Assembly (NCBI RefSeq): GCF_000428725.1
Contig: NZ_AUAM01000024.1
Location: forward strand, 19,071-83,070
Reading direction: 5' to 3'
DNA: 64,000 nt
Source of the DNA: Psychromonas aquimarina ATCC BAA-1526
GTDB taxonomy: Bacteria; Pseudomonadota; Gammaproteobacteria; Enterobacterales; Psychromonadaceae
In this document: positions 1 to 9,813 of the stretch, piece by piece
Position numbering within the stretch: the stretch's first letter is position 1
How the letters are laid out: each line of letters begins with the position of its first letter
Notes under the pieces: generated by a model
Seen by the model: the letters and a program-made list of their open reading frames with translations, nothing else
What the model was told of the DNA's origin: nothing
The model's database searches: none
Made by a program: the position numbers and the translations under genes

Positions 1-88
1 AATTATTTTACCTAAAAGGCAGTTAATGGCTATTTAAAAGTTATATTTATATGATTTTCTATTGTGCCGTCACTATTTAAGCGCCTGT

Positions 89-877
89 TTAAGGCTTTGT
101 TGGAGTATAACGCAGATCCTTGAGATTAAACCCTAGTTGGATCTGTTTTTTTAATGTCACCAGCTGTCTGGCGAGTAATGCTTGTTTTTGTGATGCCTGC
201 AGCTTAGTTAAACGTTTATCTTGTTGATTCTCTGGCTGTTTAAACATGTTGTCTAAGCAGTTAAACTGCTGCAGCAGTGCTAATGCTCCTTTTGCTCCGA
301 TTCCTTCTACGCCTTTGATGGCACTGCTGGAAATACCGCTGATCGCCCAGTAGTCACATAACTGCCCGACAGATAAACCCATTTTATTTAATACTCTCTG
401 CTGATCGGTATAACTGTTGGTAAAGTAATCATAAATAACAATTTGTGAATTAAGCAGCTGGTAGAAACCTTTATCAGTAGAAACAATAATGCATCGTTGT
501 TTTTTCTGGGCGACTTTATCTGCAAGGGTGGCGATTAAATCATCTGCTTCGTCGGTTTCTGTTACTAACGAGTCTACGCCTAATTCAAAAAACAGATCCT
601 GGAGCTGATTTAAGCTTTGTTTTAACAGCTCAGGAACGGGTTTTCGCCCCTGTTTATATTCAGGGTAAATCTGATGGCGCCAGCTTGGAGCATGATTATC
701 AAAAACACAGATAACATGGCTGGGCTGATGTATCTGCAGTAGTTTTTTCAGCGCATTACATGCAGTCGTCTGCGCTGCAAGCACGGCTGCCTGCGTCTGG
801 CCAAGCTGTTTTTCTTGTACAGCGTAGATACGGCGGATAAGGTTCATCGCATCGATAATTAATAGGGTAGATGTCAT
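89..877 (-). CDS. xni: Flap endonuclease Xni (exonuclease IX-like)
   Basis: A 262-residue protein of the 5'-3' exonuclease/FEN superfamily, close to the usual Xni length (about 251). It is predicted to cleave flap structures during DNA repair or replication. The N-terminus TSTLLIIDAMNLIRRIYA carries the first metal-binding Asp. DEADDLIATLADK is the acidic metal cluster, and KGVEGIGAKGA is the DNA-binding helix-hairpin-helix. I start at the ATG at 877 rather than the longer reading, because family members begin at this point. It lies downstream of ppnN on the same strand, as in enterobacteria, with a terminator-like hairpin between them. Confidence 0.9.
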   Translation of the reverse strand: MTSTLLIIDAMNLIRRIYAVQEKQLGQTQAAVLAAQTTACNALKKLLQIHQPSHVICVFDNHAPSWRHQIYPEYKQGRKPVPELLKQSLNQLQDLFFELGVDSLVTETDEADDLIATLADKVAQKKQRCIIVSTDKGFYQLLNSQIVIYDYFTNSYTDQQRVLNKMGLSVGQLCDYWAISGISSSAIKGVEGIGAKGALALLQQFNCLDNMFKQPENQQDKRLTKLQASQKQALLARQLVTLKKQIQLGFNLKDLRYTPTKP

Positions 878-944
878 GTCAGCAGATAATCTTATTAGCA
901 AAGGAGAGCGTATTATAAGCCTGTACAAGCGCATTTCAACAAAG

Positions 945-980
945 AATAAAAACGGTCTGAACTGTTATGCCCAGACCGTA
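945..980 (-). terminator. Intrinsic terminator behind ppnN
   Basis: The 8-bp stem ACGGTCTG/CAGACCGT (952-959 and 972-979) is followed on the minus strand by a T-rich run. It sits just after the ppnN stop and would separate ppnN from xni. Confidence 0.6.
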
Positions 981-989
981 AATAAAGTT

Positions 990-2342
990 TTAACTGATAA
1001 TTTTATAACAGGGAGTATAAACCGTGCCGGGAAGTTTCATGCGTCCCTGTTCGATAAAACTTTCTAATAAACTGTCAACTTTTTTCATCAGTACTTTTTC
1101 TCCTTTAATCTCAAAGGGGCCGAACTCTTCAATGGATTTAATACCGTCATCTTTAACATTACCACCGACTATACCGGAAAAAACACGGCGTAAATTAGAA
1201 GCCAGCTGCTCAGTCGGCTGTTCACTATTCAGTACTAAGCTGGACATATTTTCATGGTTAGGAACAAACGGCTGCTGGAAAGGCTCGTCAATTTTCAGAG
1301 ACCAGTTATATGAAAAAGCATCACCGATTGCACGCCGGTATTCAGTTACTTTGGTCATCGATTTTTTAACTGTCTGCGCCACTAAAGCAGCATCAGCAAT
1401 AATAATCTGATAGTGCTGGCGCGCGTCTTCACCAAGAGTATCTCTGATAAACTGATCGATAGCCTGAAAATAAGTTCTGCTGTTTTCCGGCCCGGTTAAA
1501 ATAATAGGCAGCGGCTGACGTTTATTTTCGGGATGCATCATGATTCCCAGAATATAAAGTAGTTCTTCCGCCGTTCCCGGACCTCCCGGGAAAATAACTA
1601 CGCTGTGAGCAATGCGCACAAAACCTTCAAGGCGTTTTTCAATATCGGGTAATATAACTAACTCATTAACAATTGGGTTCGGCGGTTCGGCTGCTATGAT
1701 GCCCGGTTCGGTAAGGCCGATATAACGTCCGCCGCTTACCCGCTGTTTAGCATGGCCGATTGTTGCCCCTTTCATGGGGCCTTCCATTGCCCCCGGGCCG
1801 CAGCCTGTACATATATTGAGCGCTCTGAGTCCCAGCTGACTGCCGACTTCGCGTGTATAGTAAAATTCCTCATTATTGATTGAGTGCCCGCCCCAGCAGA
1901 CTACAACATTAGGCTCACCGCCTGGTTTGAGAATATTGGCATTGCGCAGAATTGAAAAAACTAAACTGGTGATCTGTTCGCTGTCATTATCATTATGCTC
2001 CGGAATACGCAGCTGTGAATTTACATAAAGCAGATCGCGTAAAACGGAAAAAAGATGTTCTTGAATACCTGTGATCAGCTCCCCGTCAATAAATGCTTCC
2101 TCCGGGGGGTTATGCAGTTCAATTTTTACGCCTCTTTCCTGATGTAATACATTAATATCAAATGTTTTGTATTTTTCTAAAATTTCTTTACTGCTGTCGG
2201 TATGGCTGCCGCAGTTAAGGACTGCCAGAGAGCAGTTGCGAAACAGGTGGTAAATATCGGATGTTGCGCTTTCTTTTAACTGATTAACTTCAAGTTGAGA
2301 TAATAAAGCCATGCTGCCGACCGGATTGATGCTGGTTATCAT
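990..2342 (-). CDS. ppnN: Nucleotide 5'-monophosphate nucleosidase PpnN (YgdH, LOG family)
   Basis: A 450-residue protein matching E. coli PpnN (454 residues), which hydrolyses purine and pyrimidine monophosphates to base and ribose-5-phosphate and in E. coli is modulated by (p)ppGpp. The N-terminal region [19 protein letters not shown] is nearly family-identical and fixes the start; an AAGGAGAG ribosome site lies just upstream of the ATG at 2342. The LOG-family nucleotide pocket shows as [14 protein letters not shown] and [16 protein letters not shown]. The C-terminal extension typical of PpnN is present. Cytoplasmic. No oddities seen. Confidence 0.93.
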   Translation of the reverse strand: MITSINPVGSMALLSQLEVNQLKESATSDIYHLFRNCSLAVLNCGSHTDSSKEILEKYKTFDINVLHQERGVKIELHNPPEEAFIDGELITGIQEHLFSVLRDLLYVNSQLRIPEHNDNDSEQITSLVFSILRNANILKPGGEPNVVVCWGGHSINNEEFYYTREVGSQLGLRALNICTGCGPGAMEGPMKGATIGHAKQRVSGGRYIGLTEPGIIAAEPPNPIVNELVILPDIEKRLEGFVRIAHSVVIFPGGPGTAEELLYILGIMMHPENKRQPLPIILTGPENSRTYFQAIDQFIRDTLGEDARQHYQIIIADAALVAQTVKKSMTKVTEYRRAIGDAFSYNWSLKIDEPFQQPFVPNHENMSSLVLNSEQPTEQLASNLRRVFSGIVGGNVKDDGIKSIEEFGPFEIKGEKVLMKKVDSLLESFIEQGRMKLPGTVYTPCYKIIS

Positions 2343-2525
2343 AGGCTCTCCTTGCCGCGAATTTGGAATAAAGAGAATGCCGGATTGAGTGTTTAGAAGC
2401 TTTATAACCACAGAACGGGTTTATAGAGGATTGAATAGCAACACAGCATTTCTAACTTATTATTATATAAGCATAATATAGATATACAGAGTTGCCATTA
2501 TATTTTCAGGCGGCCTGGGACAGGA

Positions 2526-3983
2526 CTATTGTTTTTCGAAACAGATAACTTGATTGCGGCCGCTGCTCTTGGCATGATAAAGCGCCTGATCCGCCCGTTC
2601 AAAGGCACTGTCAATATCATCTCCCGGACTGAAAATTGTACTTCCGACAGAAATGGAAATGCTGATATTGTTCTTTTTAAATTTAAACGGAATTGTTTTT
2701 ATTATCCTGCACAGTTTTTCAAGGGTGATTTGAGCTTGTTCTTTGTTTATTTCCGGCAGTAGAACTGCAAACTCTTCGCCGCCGTAGCGGGCAATAAAGT
2801 CGGTATTACGCAGTGATTTCTGTAGTGTCTGGGCAATCACATTAAGGACTTTATCTCCTGCTAAATGCCCGAAACTGTCATTGATGGATTTAAATTTATC
2901 AATATCGATTATGGCGATATTAAGCGAGTGTTGATAACGCTGGTAGCGGGTAAACTCAATCTGAATACGTTCGCTCCAGGCCGCCCGGTTAGGAATCTTG
3001 GTTAAAAAATCAACATGCAGCTGCTTACTCTGCTGCTTCAGGGTCTGCTGATAATTTTTTGTTTCGTTCTGCAGCTCTTTTATCTCTCTTACCATACCTT
3101 GAAAGCGCTGCCGGACTTGTACTTCTTTCTGCTCTTCTTTGGCATTAATCATCTGCTCCACATTTTCGACATATGAGAAAATATGTTTTCTTAGTGCATC
3201 TAGATCCGTTGCGGTTTCAGTCTCTTTTTTAAGCTGAGCAGATTTTTTCTGAATTGATTTAACGCAGTTATCCTGCTCGGCAAATGTTATTTCAGCCTGC
3301 TTGATATTATTGGAGAAATTTAGATAAAACTGGGTAAGGCTGTCATTCAGCGTGTATAGAAAGTGACGGGACGAGCGTCGTTCTTCACGTGTGCTGTCGA
3401 TAATAATGGCAATAATTGTTAAACAGTACTGCGGCAGTTCAAGCGGGTTAGTTTCATCGGCTATTTTTCTACGAATGACATCGAGTTGTTTTACATGCGG
3501 CTGTGCAATATCCAGATCCAGAATCAGCTGCTGTAATTCATCACAAACTTCTGAAAATTCCGGCGGAGCACCTGTACTGTTAGTATTTTTGTTTTTATCT
3601 AACTCAATAACAACCCGCTGGTATATTTTAATGATATTGGTGAGTTCAGCGTGGTGCTCTGATATTAAATAGGGCTGCTGGATATGCTTTGACTGTTCAA
3701 TTTTTTCATTAACGGCATCTGATAGACCTGACAGCTTCTGCAGCTGCAGCTGTGACTGAGTAACAATTAAACGCCCTTCAGGAAGACTCTCTTCAATTGA
3801 AGGAGTGCATTCTTGTAACCGCTCCGTACACTCTTCATACAGTTCGTTGATAGCTGTATCCGAAGGTGTATTGTGCAGTTTTTTTAAAAAGCTTAACTGA
3901 TACTTGTCAAATGCTTTATCTTGTCGGGCAGTTCTTTTTAATAACTGTTGTAGTAGCTTTAGAACAGCTATCGGGGGAGTCAT
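2526..3983 (-). CDS. GGDEF diguanylate cyclase with helical N-terminal half
   Basis: 485 residues. Residues 1-320 are mostly helical and coiled-coil-like, with no transmembrane segment visible. Residues about 325-485 form a GGDEF domain. The active-site loop RYGGEEF is intact (GGEEF 401-405), the metal Asp lies in IDIDKFKSIND (about 360-362), and an inhibitory I-site RxxD is present as RNTD (392-395). It should therefore make c-di-GMP from two GTP and be product-inhibited. What the N-terminal half senses is not evident. It lies downstream, on the same strand, of the TPR gene that carries a decayed cyclase domain. A soluble cytoplasmic enzyme is inferred. Confidence 0.88.
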   Translation of the reverse strand: MTPPIAVLKLLQQLLKRTARQDKAFDKYQLSFLKKLHNTPSDTAINELYEECTERLQECTPSIEESLPEGRLIVTQSQLQLQKLSGLSDAVNEKIEQSKHIQQPYLISEHHAELTNIIKIYQRVVIELDKNKNTNSTGAPPEFSEVCDELQQLILDLDIAQPHVKQLDVIRRKIADETNPLELPQYCLTIIAIIIDSTREERRSSRHFLYTLNDSLTQFYLNFSNNIKQAEITFAEQDNCVKSIQKKSAQLKKETETATDLDALRKHIFSYVENVEQMINAKEEQKEVQVRQRFQGMVREIKELQNETKNYQQTLKQQSKQLHVDFLTKIPNRAAWSERIQIEFTRYQRYQHSLNIAIIDIDKFKSINDSFGHLAGDKVLNVIAQTLQKSLRNTDFIARYGGEEFAVLLPEINKEQAQITLEKLCRIIKTIPFKFKKNNISISISVGSTIFSPGDDIDSAFERADQALYHAKSSGRNQVICFEKQ

Positions 3984-4075
3984 ATGATTATTCCATTTTA
4001 ATTTTTATGCTATGAATTATTATTAACTTTAGCAGGGAGTGCAAGTCTGCCTTTGAAAATATCATAAAAAATGGG

Positions 4076-6316
4076 TTACTTATCGAGTTCTGGCCATTTA
4101 ATTATATGATCATTGTGGCTGCTGTTAATTTTGACTATGCCCTTTTTGATAGCAGTCTGGCCTAACAGCCACAAATCACCGTCAAAAAATGCAGGCTGCA
4201 GATTATCGATTGCGTACAGCTCAACCCAGCTGCTTTGTTTCTTAGACTCGCGAATCTGACTTGCCCCGAAAAGCGCTAAGCTGCTTAAATTTAAAATGCG
4301 GGTCGGGTTGATGGCGCGGCTGGCATTATTTAAGAACGGGAATGCCACCAGGCCGATAGAAATAGACTTCTGCAGATTATGTCTTTCTGTAAAAGAGTTG
4401 AAAAACTGTTCTATTTTCTGTGCAAACCGGGCCGCGTTGTGATGGATTTTCTGTTCGCTGACAAAGAGTATCTGGTTATCCCTGATTTGGAAAATTCCCA
4501 CGCTGCTGCCGAAATATATCTGCAGTGCTTCACCGAGTTTCTGTTCAATTTTATCAGCGGCCAGGATACCGAACAGCTCATTTAAACCGCTTAAAAACGG
4601 TACATTTACCAAAGCATAAAAGAGCGGATCACCGCGGTAAAAGTAATTGAAGTGGTTGCTGTCAGTCTGTTGCGACGGCAGTTTGGTACGAAGGTGACAT
4701 GCCAGTTTCTGCCGCGACAGGGTATTCTGTTCTTTGAGTTTTTTATTCTTAATTAAAGTATAAAAAAGTGCACATGCAGCCAGGGTAAACAGTGCAAACA
4801 AGCTGTATGTAAAGGCCTGAAAACGGTTGCTGCTTTTCTGCAGTTCGCTGTTTATATTTTCTAACTGCTGCTGCTGCTGTGTTTGTTCAAACAGCTGCAG
4901 CTGCTCTGTGATCTGCAGCTGCTGTAATCTGAATAAGCGTTCTTTTATGCGGTTCTGCAGTGAATGGAAATTTTTAAAGTGCAGAATAGCCTGTTCATGA
5001 TTACCGGTTATCTCATAACTTAATGCCAGCATTTCAAAGGCTTTTACACGTAGAGAGTGATACTTTTCAGTTGACAGATATAATACCTTTTCCAGCTGTA
5101 AAATAGCTAATGCAGGATCATCATTGACAATGTTTAACTGCGCGAGCATAAGCAGGCTTTCTATCTGCTGCCGGGGTTTATTCAGCTGGGTAAAGTGGTA
5201 GCGGGCATTTTGTAAATATTTTTGTGCTAATTCTAAGTCTTTCTTTCTGGTCTGTTCATTATTACTGGTTGCGTAGGTCTGCCCTAACTCAAGAAAAACA
5301 TGTGCGAGTAAATCACTTTTACTTTTGTTCTGAACTAACTCCAGCGCATTAAACAGGTAGATTAAAGCCTGATTATTTTCTTTGTTCTTACGTTTTAAAA
5401 TGGCTATCTGGATTAAGCTGTCCGCCTGTTTTATGGTGTTTTTGGTGGTCATATACAGCTCAACACGCTGACTGGCAAAATCGATGGCTCTGCTGAATCT
5501 GTGTTTCTGTTGATACATATCCGCAATGCGGCTTTTTACTTCTCCGCTTAACTTTGTAAAGCCTTGTTTATCAGAGAGTTTATTAGCAGACATTAAATAT
5601 GAAATTGCCAGGCGCTGCTGATTGATCTGTTCATAATAAATACCGTAATAATATGCCAGCCAGGCCTGCAGCCTATTATTCGGATTAGTTTTTAATAATT
5701 CTTTGGCTTTTTCCAGAGCAATATTAGCGTCGCGATACTGGTTGTTTTCTATAGATAATTTACTGATTGTAAACAGCAGGTTAATGGACAGAGCTGTTGA
5801 GCCGTTAAAAGGTGACTGCTGAATTTTCTGCAGTGCTTCGTGCAGTGCCGCCAGTAAGTATTGATTATTAAACTGCGGTCGTTCTTCCTGTGGGACTTCA
5901 AGAGCCAGGATATTTAATGTTCGTATATGCGCAGTGAATACATTTGATTTGCGGAGCAGGGGAGTTAATAACTGCAGGGCCTGTGGGTACTCTTCAATCT
6001 GGGCATAGCAGTATGCCATTAACTGGGTTGGAAAAACGTAGTTTATCTGTGCCGTGCTGCTTTTCTGCACATCAGTTTCCGTCAGTCCTTCAGGTAAATC
6101 CAGAGCGCCGGCCGGGTTTTTATCCGAATTTTTTACTTTGAGGTAGAGGCTGGTTTTTTCGATGCAGTAATTCGGTGCGCTGAAACGTGCTTGAAAAGCG
6201 TCTTTCAGCGATACGGGAACTTTTGCATTACTCAGCTGCTGTGCGAAACCTGCATGACTGAGCAGCACGGCTGCAGATATTAGAGCCGTGCGAATGTATA
6301 AACCAATATATTTCAT
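4076..6316 (-). CDS. Membrane-anchored TPR protein with degenerate GGDEF-like domain
   Basis: 746 residues: a signal peptide (about 1-25, ending in a GFA-type cleavage site), a periplasmic stretch of tetratricopeptide-like helical repeats (about 90-460), a Gln-rich coiled coil (about 460-500), one transmembrane segment (about 501-521) and a cytoplasmic C-terminal domain. That domain has a GGDEF-fold texture (for example SIGLVAFPFLNNASRA near the end) but no GGDEF loop, so catalysis is unlikely. It starts 12 nt after the queF stop and is probably co-transcribed with queF. I infer a signalling or scaffold role, perhaps with the active cyclase downstream. No named family is recognised with confidence. 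Confidence 0.75.
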   Translation of the reverse strand: MKYIGLYIRTALISAAVLLSHAGFAQQLSNAKVPVSLKDAFQARFSAPNYCIEKTSLYLKVKNSDKNPAGALDLPEGLTETDVQKSSTAQINYVFPTQLMAYCYAQIEEYPQALQLLTPLLRKSNVFTAHIRTLNILALEVPQEERPQFNNQYLLAALHEALQKIQQSPFNGSTALSINLLFTISKLSIENNQYRDANIALEKAKELLKTNPNNRLQAWLAYYYGIYYEQINQQRLAISYLMSANKLSDKQGFTKLSGEVKSRIADMYQQKHRFSRAIDFASQRVELYMTTKNTIKQADSLIQIAILKRKNKENNQALIYLFNALELVQNKSKSDLLAHVFLELGQTYATSNNEQTRKKDLELAQKYLQNARYHFTQLNKPRQQIESLLMLAQLNIVNDDPALAILQLEKVLYLSTEKYHSLRVKAFEMLALSYEITGNHEQAILHFKNFHSLQNRIKERLFRLQQLQITEQLQLFEQTQQQQQLENINSELQKSSNRFQAFTYSLFALFTLAACALFYTLIKNKKLKEQNTLSRQKLACHLRTKLPSQQTDSNHFNYFYRGDPLFYALVNVPFLSGLNELFGILAADKIEQKLGEALQIYFGSSVGIFQIRDNQILFVSEQKIHHNAARFAQKIEQFFNSFTERHNLQKSISIGLVAFPFLNNASRAINPTRILNLSSLALFGASQIRESKKQSSWVELYAIDNLQPAFFDGDLWLLGQTAIKKGIVKINSSHNDHIIKWPELDK

Positions 6317-6328
6317 AAAATCCGGTTG

Positions 6329-7186
6329 TTACTGTCGAAGCAGGCGAACATTATTAATAGTGTCACTTTCTTGTGTTGCGCGCAGCGGGTTGATATCTAA
6401 ACCGCCTCGGCGAGTATAACGTGCGTATACAGAAAGCGAATCAATTTGTGCGAATTTCATGAGGTCACAATAGATTCGTTCTACACACTGCTCATGAAAT
6501 TCATTATGCTGGCGGAAGGAGATGAGATAGCGCAGCAGTTTTTCTCTGTCTAATTTTTTACCTGTATAGCTGATTTCAACACTTCCCCAGTCCGGCTGAC
6601 TGGTAATTAAACAGTTCGATTTTAACAGGTGTGAATATAAGGTTTCTGTGACTGTTTCTGTCGAACTGATATCCTGCAGGTAGCTGGTGGTAAGCTGATA
6701 GTTATCAATTTCGATGTCCAGATCATCAATACAGTGACCATTAAAAGTGCCCAGTCTATCGGCAAACTGATCTAAGCTGCCGTTCAGCTCGACACAAACC
6801 GTTTTGTTTGCACATTTAGAAAGGTCTGCCGCTAATACTTTCTGTACTTCATCTAGTGAGGTAAATTTAGTCTGATTAAAACTGTTTAAATATAATTTAA
6901 ATGACTTTGATTCGATTAAATTGTCACTGTCGTACGGAACTTTCACTACACCGGTAGCAGCAACCGGTTTTCCTTTGCTGTTTAACCAGGAAAGTTCGTA
7001 AATATTCCATAAATCAAAACCGACAAAAGGCAGGTTATCGGCACTAAGCTGTAATTCATTGCGGTTTAGACTGCGCGGAACACCTTGAAGTAATGTGCCG
7101 TCGTATACACTTTTGTATTCAGTTTTTTGACCAAGAGAAAGGTTTTTAAGTGCATCATCCTGATCGTAGAGTGGTTTATTATTCAT
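6329..7186 (-). CDS. queF: NADPH-dependent 7-cyano-7-deazaguanine reductase QueF
   Basis: 285 residues, the long two-domain form found in gammaproteobacteria (E. coli 282). It reduces preQ0 to preQ1 in queuosine biosynthesis for tRNA. The catalytic Cys is in [17 protein letters not shown] (about C192) with the partner Asp at about 199. The QueF signature [17 protein letters not shown] (about residues 92-108) is complete. It is divergent from syd across a short promoter region (7187-7278). The TPR gene follows closely on the same strand. Confidence 0.95.
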   Translation of the reverse strand: MNNKPLYDQDDALKNLSLGQKTEYKSVYDGTLLQGVPRSLNRNELQLSADNLPFVGFDLWNIYELSWLNSKGKPVAATGVVKVPYDSDNLIESKSFKLYLNSFNQTKFTSLDEVQKVLAADLSKCANKTVCVELNGSLDQFADRLGTFNGHCIDDLDIEIDNYQLTTSYLQDISSTETVTETLYSHLLKSNCLITSQPDWGSVEISYTGKKLDREKLLRYLISFRQHNEFHEQCVERIYCDLMKFAQIDSLSVYARYTRRGGLDINPLRATQESDTINNVRLLRQ

Positions 7187-7278
7187 ATTTTTAACTTTTC
7201 ATTTTATTTAAACAAGACAAGTGGTTTTGAGTCAGTACAATATAACTATTGTAACCAAACTATAGAAATATTCGAGCA

Positions 7279-7833
7279 ATGAATCATACTACTGAAACAC
7301 AATTATTCGATCTTTTGGCACGCCATCAGGCGCTCTGGCAGGAAAAAAAACAGTCATTACCGCAGCAGAACTTTGATCCTGAATGGATTTCACCCTGTCA
7401 GGTCGGTGAAGTGCAGGGGGGGAAAATTGAGTGGAGTGCATTAAAGCGTTCGGACGCTGTTGATCTTAGTAATATTGAACAGGCATTAGAAATAAAGCTG
7501 CACTCGAGTATTGTTGACTTGTTCTGCTCCGCCTACAGCGACTGTTTGCCCTGTATGTTTCAGGATCATCCTATTGAGTTGATCCAGGTCTGGAATGAGG
7601 ATGACTTTAAACTGCTGCAGGAGAATATGATTGCACACTTTATGATGCAGAAACGCTTAAACAAACCTGCTTCTATGTTTATTGCCAGCTGCAGTGATGA
7701 GATGCAGATTGTTTCGATATTAAATGAAACGGGGCAGGTACAGTTAGAAACTCTAGGTAAGGGGCAGGAAGCCGTTTTAGCGGAAAACGTAGCTGATTTC
7801 TTAACGCAGCTGCAGCCGGTTATTGTGGAGTAA
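7279..7833 (+). CDS. syd: SecY-interacting protein Syd
   Basis: 184 residues, the usual Syd length (E. coli 181). Syd binds the cytosolic face of SecYEG and probably helps monitor or dismantle faulty translocons. Recognised by overall family resemblance, including the Trp-containing N-terminal half and the acidic central surface (WNEDDFKLLQENMIAHFMMQ). It is divergent from queF, an arrangement also seen in related gammaproteobacteria. No signal peptide, as expected for a cytosolic protein. Confidence 0.88.
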   Translation: MNHTTETQLFDLLARHQALWQEKKQSLPQQNFDPEWISPCQVGEVQGGKIEWSALKRSDAVDLSNIEQALEIKLHSSIVDLFCSAYSDCLPCMFQDHPIELIQVWNEDDFKLLQENMIAHFMMQKRLNKPASMFIASCSDEMQIVSILNETGQVQLETLGKGQEAVLAENVADFLTQLQPVIVE

Positions 7834-7926
7834 TTTTTCCCTGCCGGCAGTTAATAACTTTTTTTTAACATAGAAATTAACCCGCGGCAGGTTTACAATA
7901 GCCCATCAAATTTAAGGAGCCTAATC

Positions 7927-8190
7927 ATGTTTAACCCTCAAAAACTAGAAGAGATCGCCAAACAGATCAGTGAGGCGATGCCGGCTGGTGTTAAAAGCTT
8001 CGGTGAAGAAGCGGATCGTAAAATCAAGCAAATATTACAGGCGAAGCTGGGTAAACTGGATATGGTCAGCCGCGAAGAGTTTGATGTGCAGACACATGTA
8101 CTGCTGCGGACGCGTGAGAAATTAGCTGAAATGGAAGCTAAGTTCGCTGAACTTGAAAAGAAATTAGATCAAAAGAGTATTGAGAAATAA
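7927..8190 (+). CDS. ubiK: Ubiquinone biosynthesis accessory factor UbiK (YqiC)
   Basis: 87 residues, very similar to E. coli YqiC/UbiK, including the near-invariant [20 protein letters not shown]. The C-terminal part (about 55-85) is a coiled coil. UbiK assists the Ubi complex, with UbiJ, in aerobic ubiquinone synthesis. A good AAGGAG site precedes the ATG. The DUF2750 gene begins 2 nt after its stop, so the two are probably translationally coupled. Confidence 0.9.
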   Translation: MFNPQKLEEIAKQISEAMPAGVKSFGEEADRKIKQILQAKLGKLDMVSREEFDVQTHVLLRTREKLAEMEAKFAELEKKLDQKSIEK

Positions 8191-8191
8191 T

Positions 8192-8575
8192 ATGAAAGAA
8201 CAGTATTTAAAAAATGCGGAAATGTTTGTTGAACAGGCTGTTAAACAAGATGAACTGTTTGGCCTGTTTGATGAGAATGAAGGCTGGGCAAACTGTCATG
8301 CCCACGATAATAAAGATGCCGCCGCAGTATATCTTTTCTGGTCTGAGCCTGCACTGGCAAAAAAACTGCAGAATGAAGAGTGGACTAATTATAAAGTTGA
8401 AGCGATTTCGCTTTCTGTGTTTTTAGAATCCTGGTTAGACGGTATGCAGAAAGAGCATGTTTTTGCCGGTGTTAACTGGGATGAGAATTTATACGGTTTA
8501 GAGATTGAAGCTATGGTATTAAAGAATTCTTTAATCGAAAAAACTCAGGAATTAAGCAGACAGGATTCTGAATAG
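8192..8575 (+). CDS. DUF2750 family protein
   Basis: 127 residues from the ATG at 8192, one base after the ubiK stop; an in-frame start four codons earlier overlaps ubiK and is less likely. The pattern GWANCHAHDNKDAAAVYLFW, followed by AISLSVFLESWLDGM, fits the DUF2750 family, whose function is unknown. Soluble and acidic. Co-transcription with ubiK is implied by the spacing, and a strong terminator follows. Confidence 0.75.
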   Translation: MKEQYLKNAEMFVEQAVKQDELFGLFDENEGWANCHAHDNKDAAAVYLFWSEPALAKKLQNEEWTNYKVEAISLSVFLESWLDGMQKEHVFAGVNWDENLYGLEIEAMVLKNSLIEKTQELSRQDSE

Positions 8576-8605
8576 TTTTATTTAATAAACAATAAACAGC
8601 CTCTA

Positions 8606-8645
8606 TAAAAAAGCCCGCTAAGTAAATTTAGCGGGCTTTTTGTTT
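8606..8645. terminator. Bidirectional intrinsic terminator
   Basis: Stem AAGCCCGCTAA / TTAGCGGGCTT (8611-8621, 8629-8639) with A-rich left and T-rich right flanks. It lies between the convergent DUF2750 and rraB genes. Confidence 0.9.
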
Positions 8646-8661
8646 GTGCATATAAATGTGT

Positions 8662-9027
8662 TTACTCTTCCGGGTAAGTGCCCCAGCCGTCGTAATCAAT
8701 AGAAAAAGAGTGCGCTAATGTAAGCAGTTTTTCCACATCTTCCATAATGGCTTCTTCATCTAAATTCATTTCGATAACCACATCAAAACTGAGAATAATT
8801 GAGCCGTCTTCAAGCTCTAACTCTTCCGGGTCGGTTACTTCGTAGCCTTTTTTAAAGCAGGCTACAGCAGCTTTTTCTAAGACATCAAAATCACCGCAGG
8901 AAAGGTGATGTTCAATCATATAAACGGCATCCGGATTACTGCCGTCTTCTAAGATTGCTTCAACGATTTCTTCTGTTTCTTCACGAAACTCTTCTATTAA
9001 CTCTTTTAAATCTACTGTTTGTTCCAT
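8662..9027 (-). CDS. rraB: Regulator of RNase E activity RraB
   Basis: 121 residues, highly acidic. It matches E. coli RraB (YjgD, 138 residues) through SNPDAVYMIEHHLS, KGYEVTDPEELELEDG and the DYDGWGTY end. RraB binds RNase E and modulates mRNA decay. It lacks the extra acidic tail of the E. coli protein and ends at YPEE. Last gene of the parC-plsC-rraB run on the minus strand. Confidence 0.9.
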   Translation of the reverse strand: MEQTVDLKELIEEFREETEEIVEAILEDGSNPDAVYMIEHHLSCGDFDVLEKAAVACFKKGYEVTDPEELELEDGSIILSFDVVIEMNLDEEAIMEDVEKLLTLAHSFSIDYDGWGTYPEE

Positions 9028-9054
9028 TATTTATTCCTATTCAGCAAAGCAGTA

Positions 9055-9798
9055 TTAACCGCAGCAGTCAGTATTGTTATCAGGGCGTTTTGCTTCTTTA
9101 TTCAGCTGGTCGTATTTTTCCAGCATTATCGCATAAGAGTCGTTCATTAAGCGGCGGATTTCACGCTTTTTATATAAAGTAATATCAATCGGTTCGAGCA
9201 TTTCTACAATCACCTCACCGTTATCCCAGCGGTTTAGTTTTACCTGCCCATGGGTGTCTGAAACAACTACAGGTACAACATTCACTCCCGCCTGTAATGC
9301 GGTATGAAATGCGCCCATTTTAAAGGGCATTAATCCACGCCCGCGGCTGCGTGTGCCTTCCGGAAAAATCCATACACCGATATTTTTTGAACGCATCTGT
9401 TCAGCTACATCGGTAATGGTATTTTTGGATTTACTTTTATTATCACGGTCAATAAGAATATTACCGGTTAACCAGTAAATAATGCCGAAGAAAGGTATCC
9501 ACACTAAACTTTTCTTACCGATTGTTACTGAGCCTGGCTGTACCGATGCCGTTGTTGTTACCATATCGTAGTTATTCTGATGGTTGGCAATATATACAAC
9601 CGAGCCGTTATCTTTAGCACCTTCCGGAATACGTACGGTAACCTTTAAACCTAAAATACGCGACATTTTGCTGAACAGCATAGCAAAATGGTAAGTGTTT
9701 TTCGGGTTGCGCGGGCTGAGCAGGCAGTAAAAAATAGAATACACACTCATCAGAATAACGCTGGCAATCACTAAGACTGCACGAATAATAAATAACAT
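9055..9798 (-). CDS. plsC: 1-acyl-sn-glycerol-3-phosphate acyltransferase PlsC
   Basis: 247 residues with an N-terminal membrane segment (about 3-25). The acyltransferase HX4D motif is NHQNNYD (H73, D78) and the lysophosphatidate-binding motif is FPEGTRSRGRG (about 145-155). It makes phosphatidic acid from lysophosphatidic acid at the inner membrane. It follows parC by 15 nt on the same strand, a neighbourhood conserved in gammaproteobacteria. Confidence 0.94.
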   Translation of the reverse strand: MLFIIRAVLVIASVILMSVYSIFYCLLSPRNPKNTYHFAMLFSKMSRILGLKVTVRIPEGAKDNGSVVYIANHQNNYDMVTTTASVQPGSVTIGKKSLVWIPFFGIIYWLTGNILIDRDNKSKSKNTITDVAEQMRSKNIGVWIFPEGTRSRGRGLMPFKMGAFHTALQAGVNVVPVVVSDTHGQVKLNRWDNGEVIVEMLEPIDITLYKKREIRRLMNDSYAIMLEKYDQLNKEAKRPDNNTDCCG

Positions 9799-9813
9799 AA
9801 TGTTAAGTTCTCT

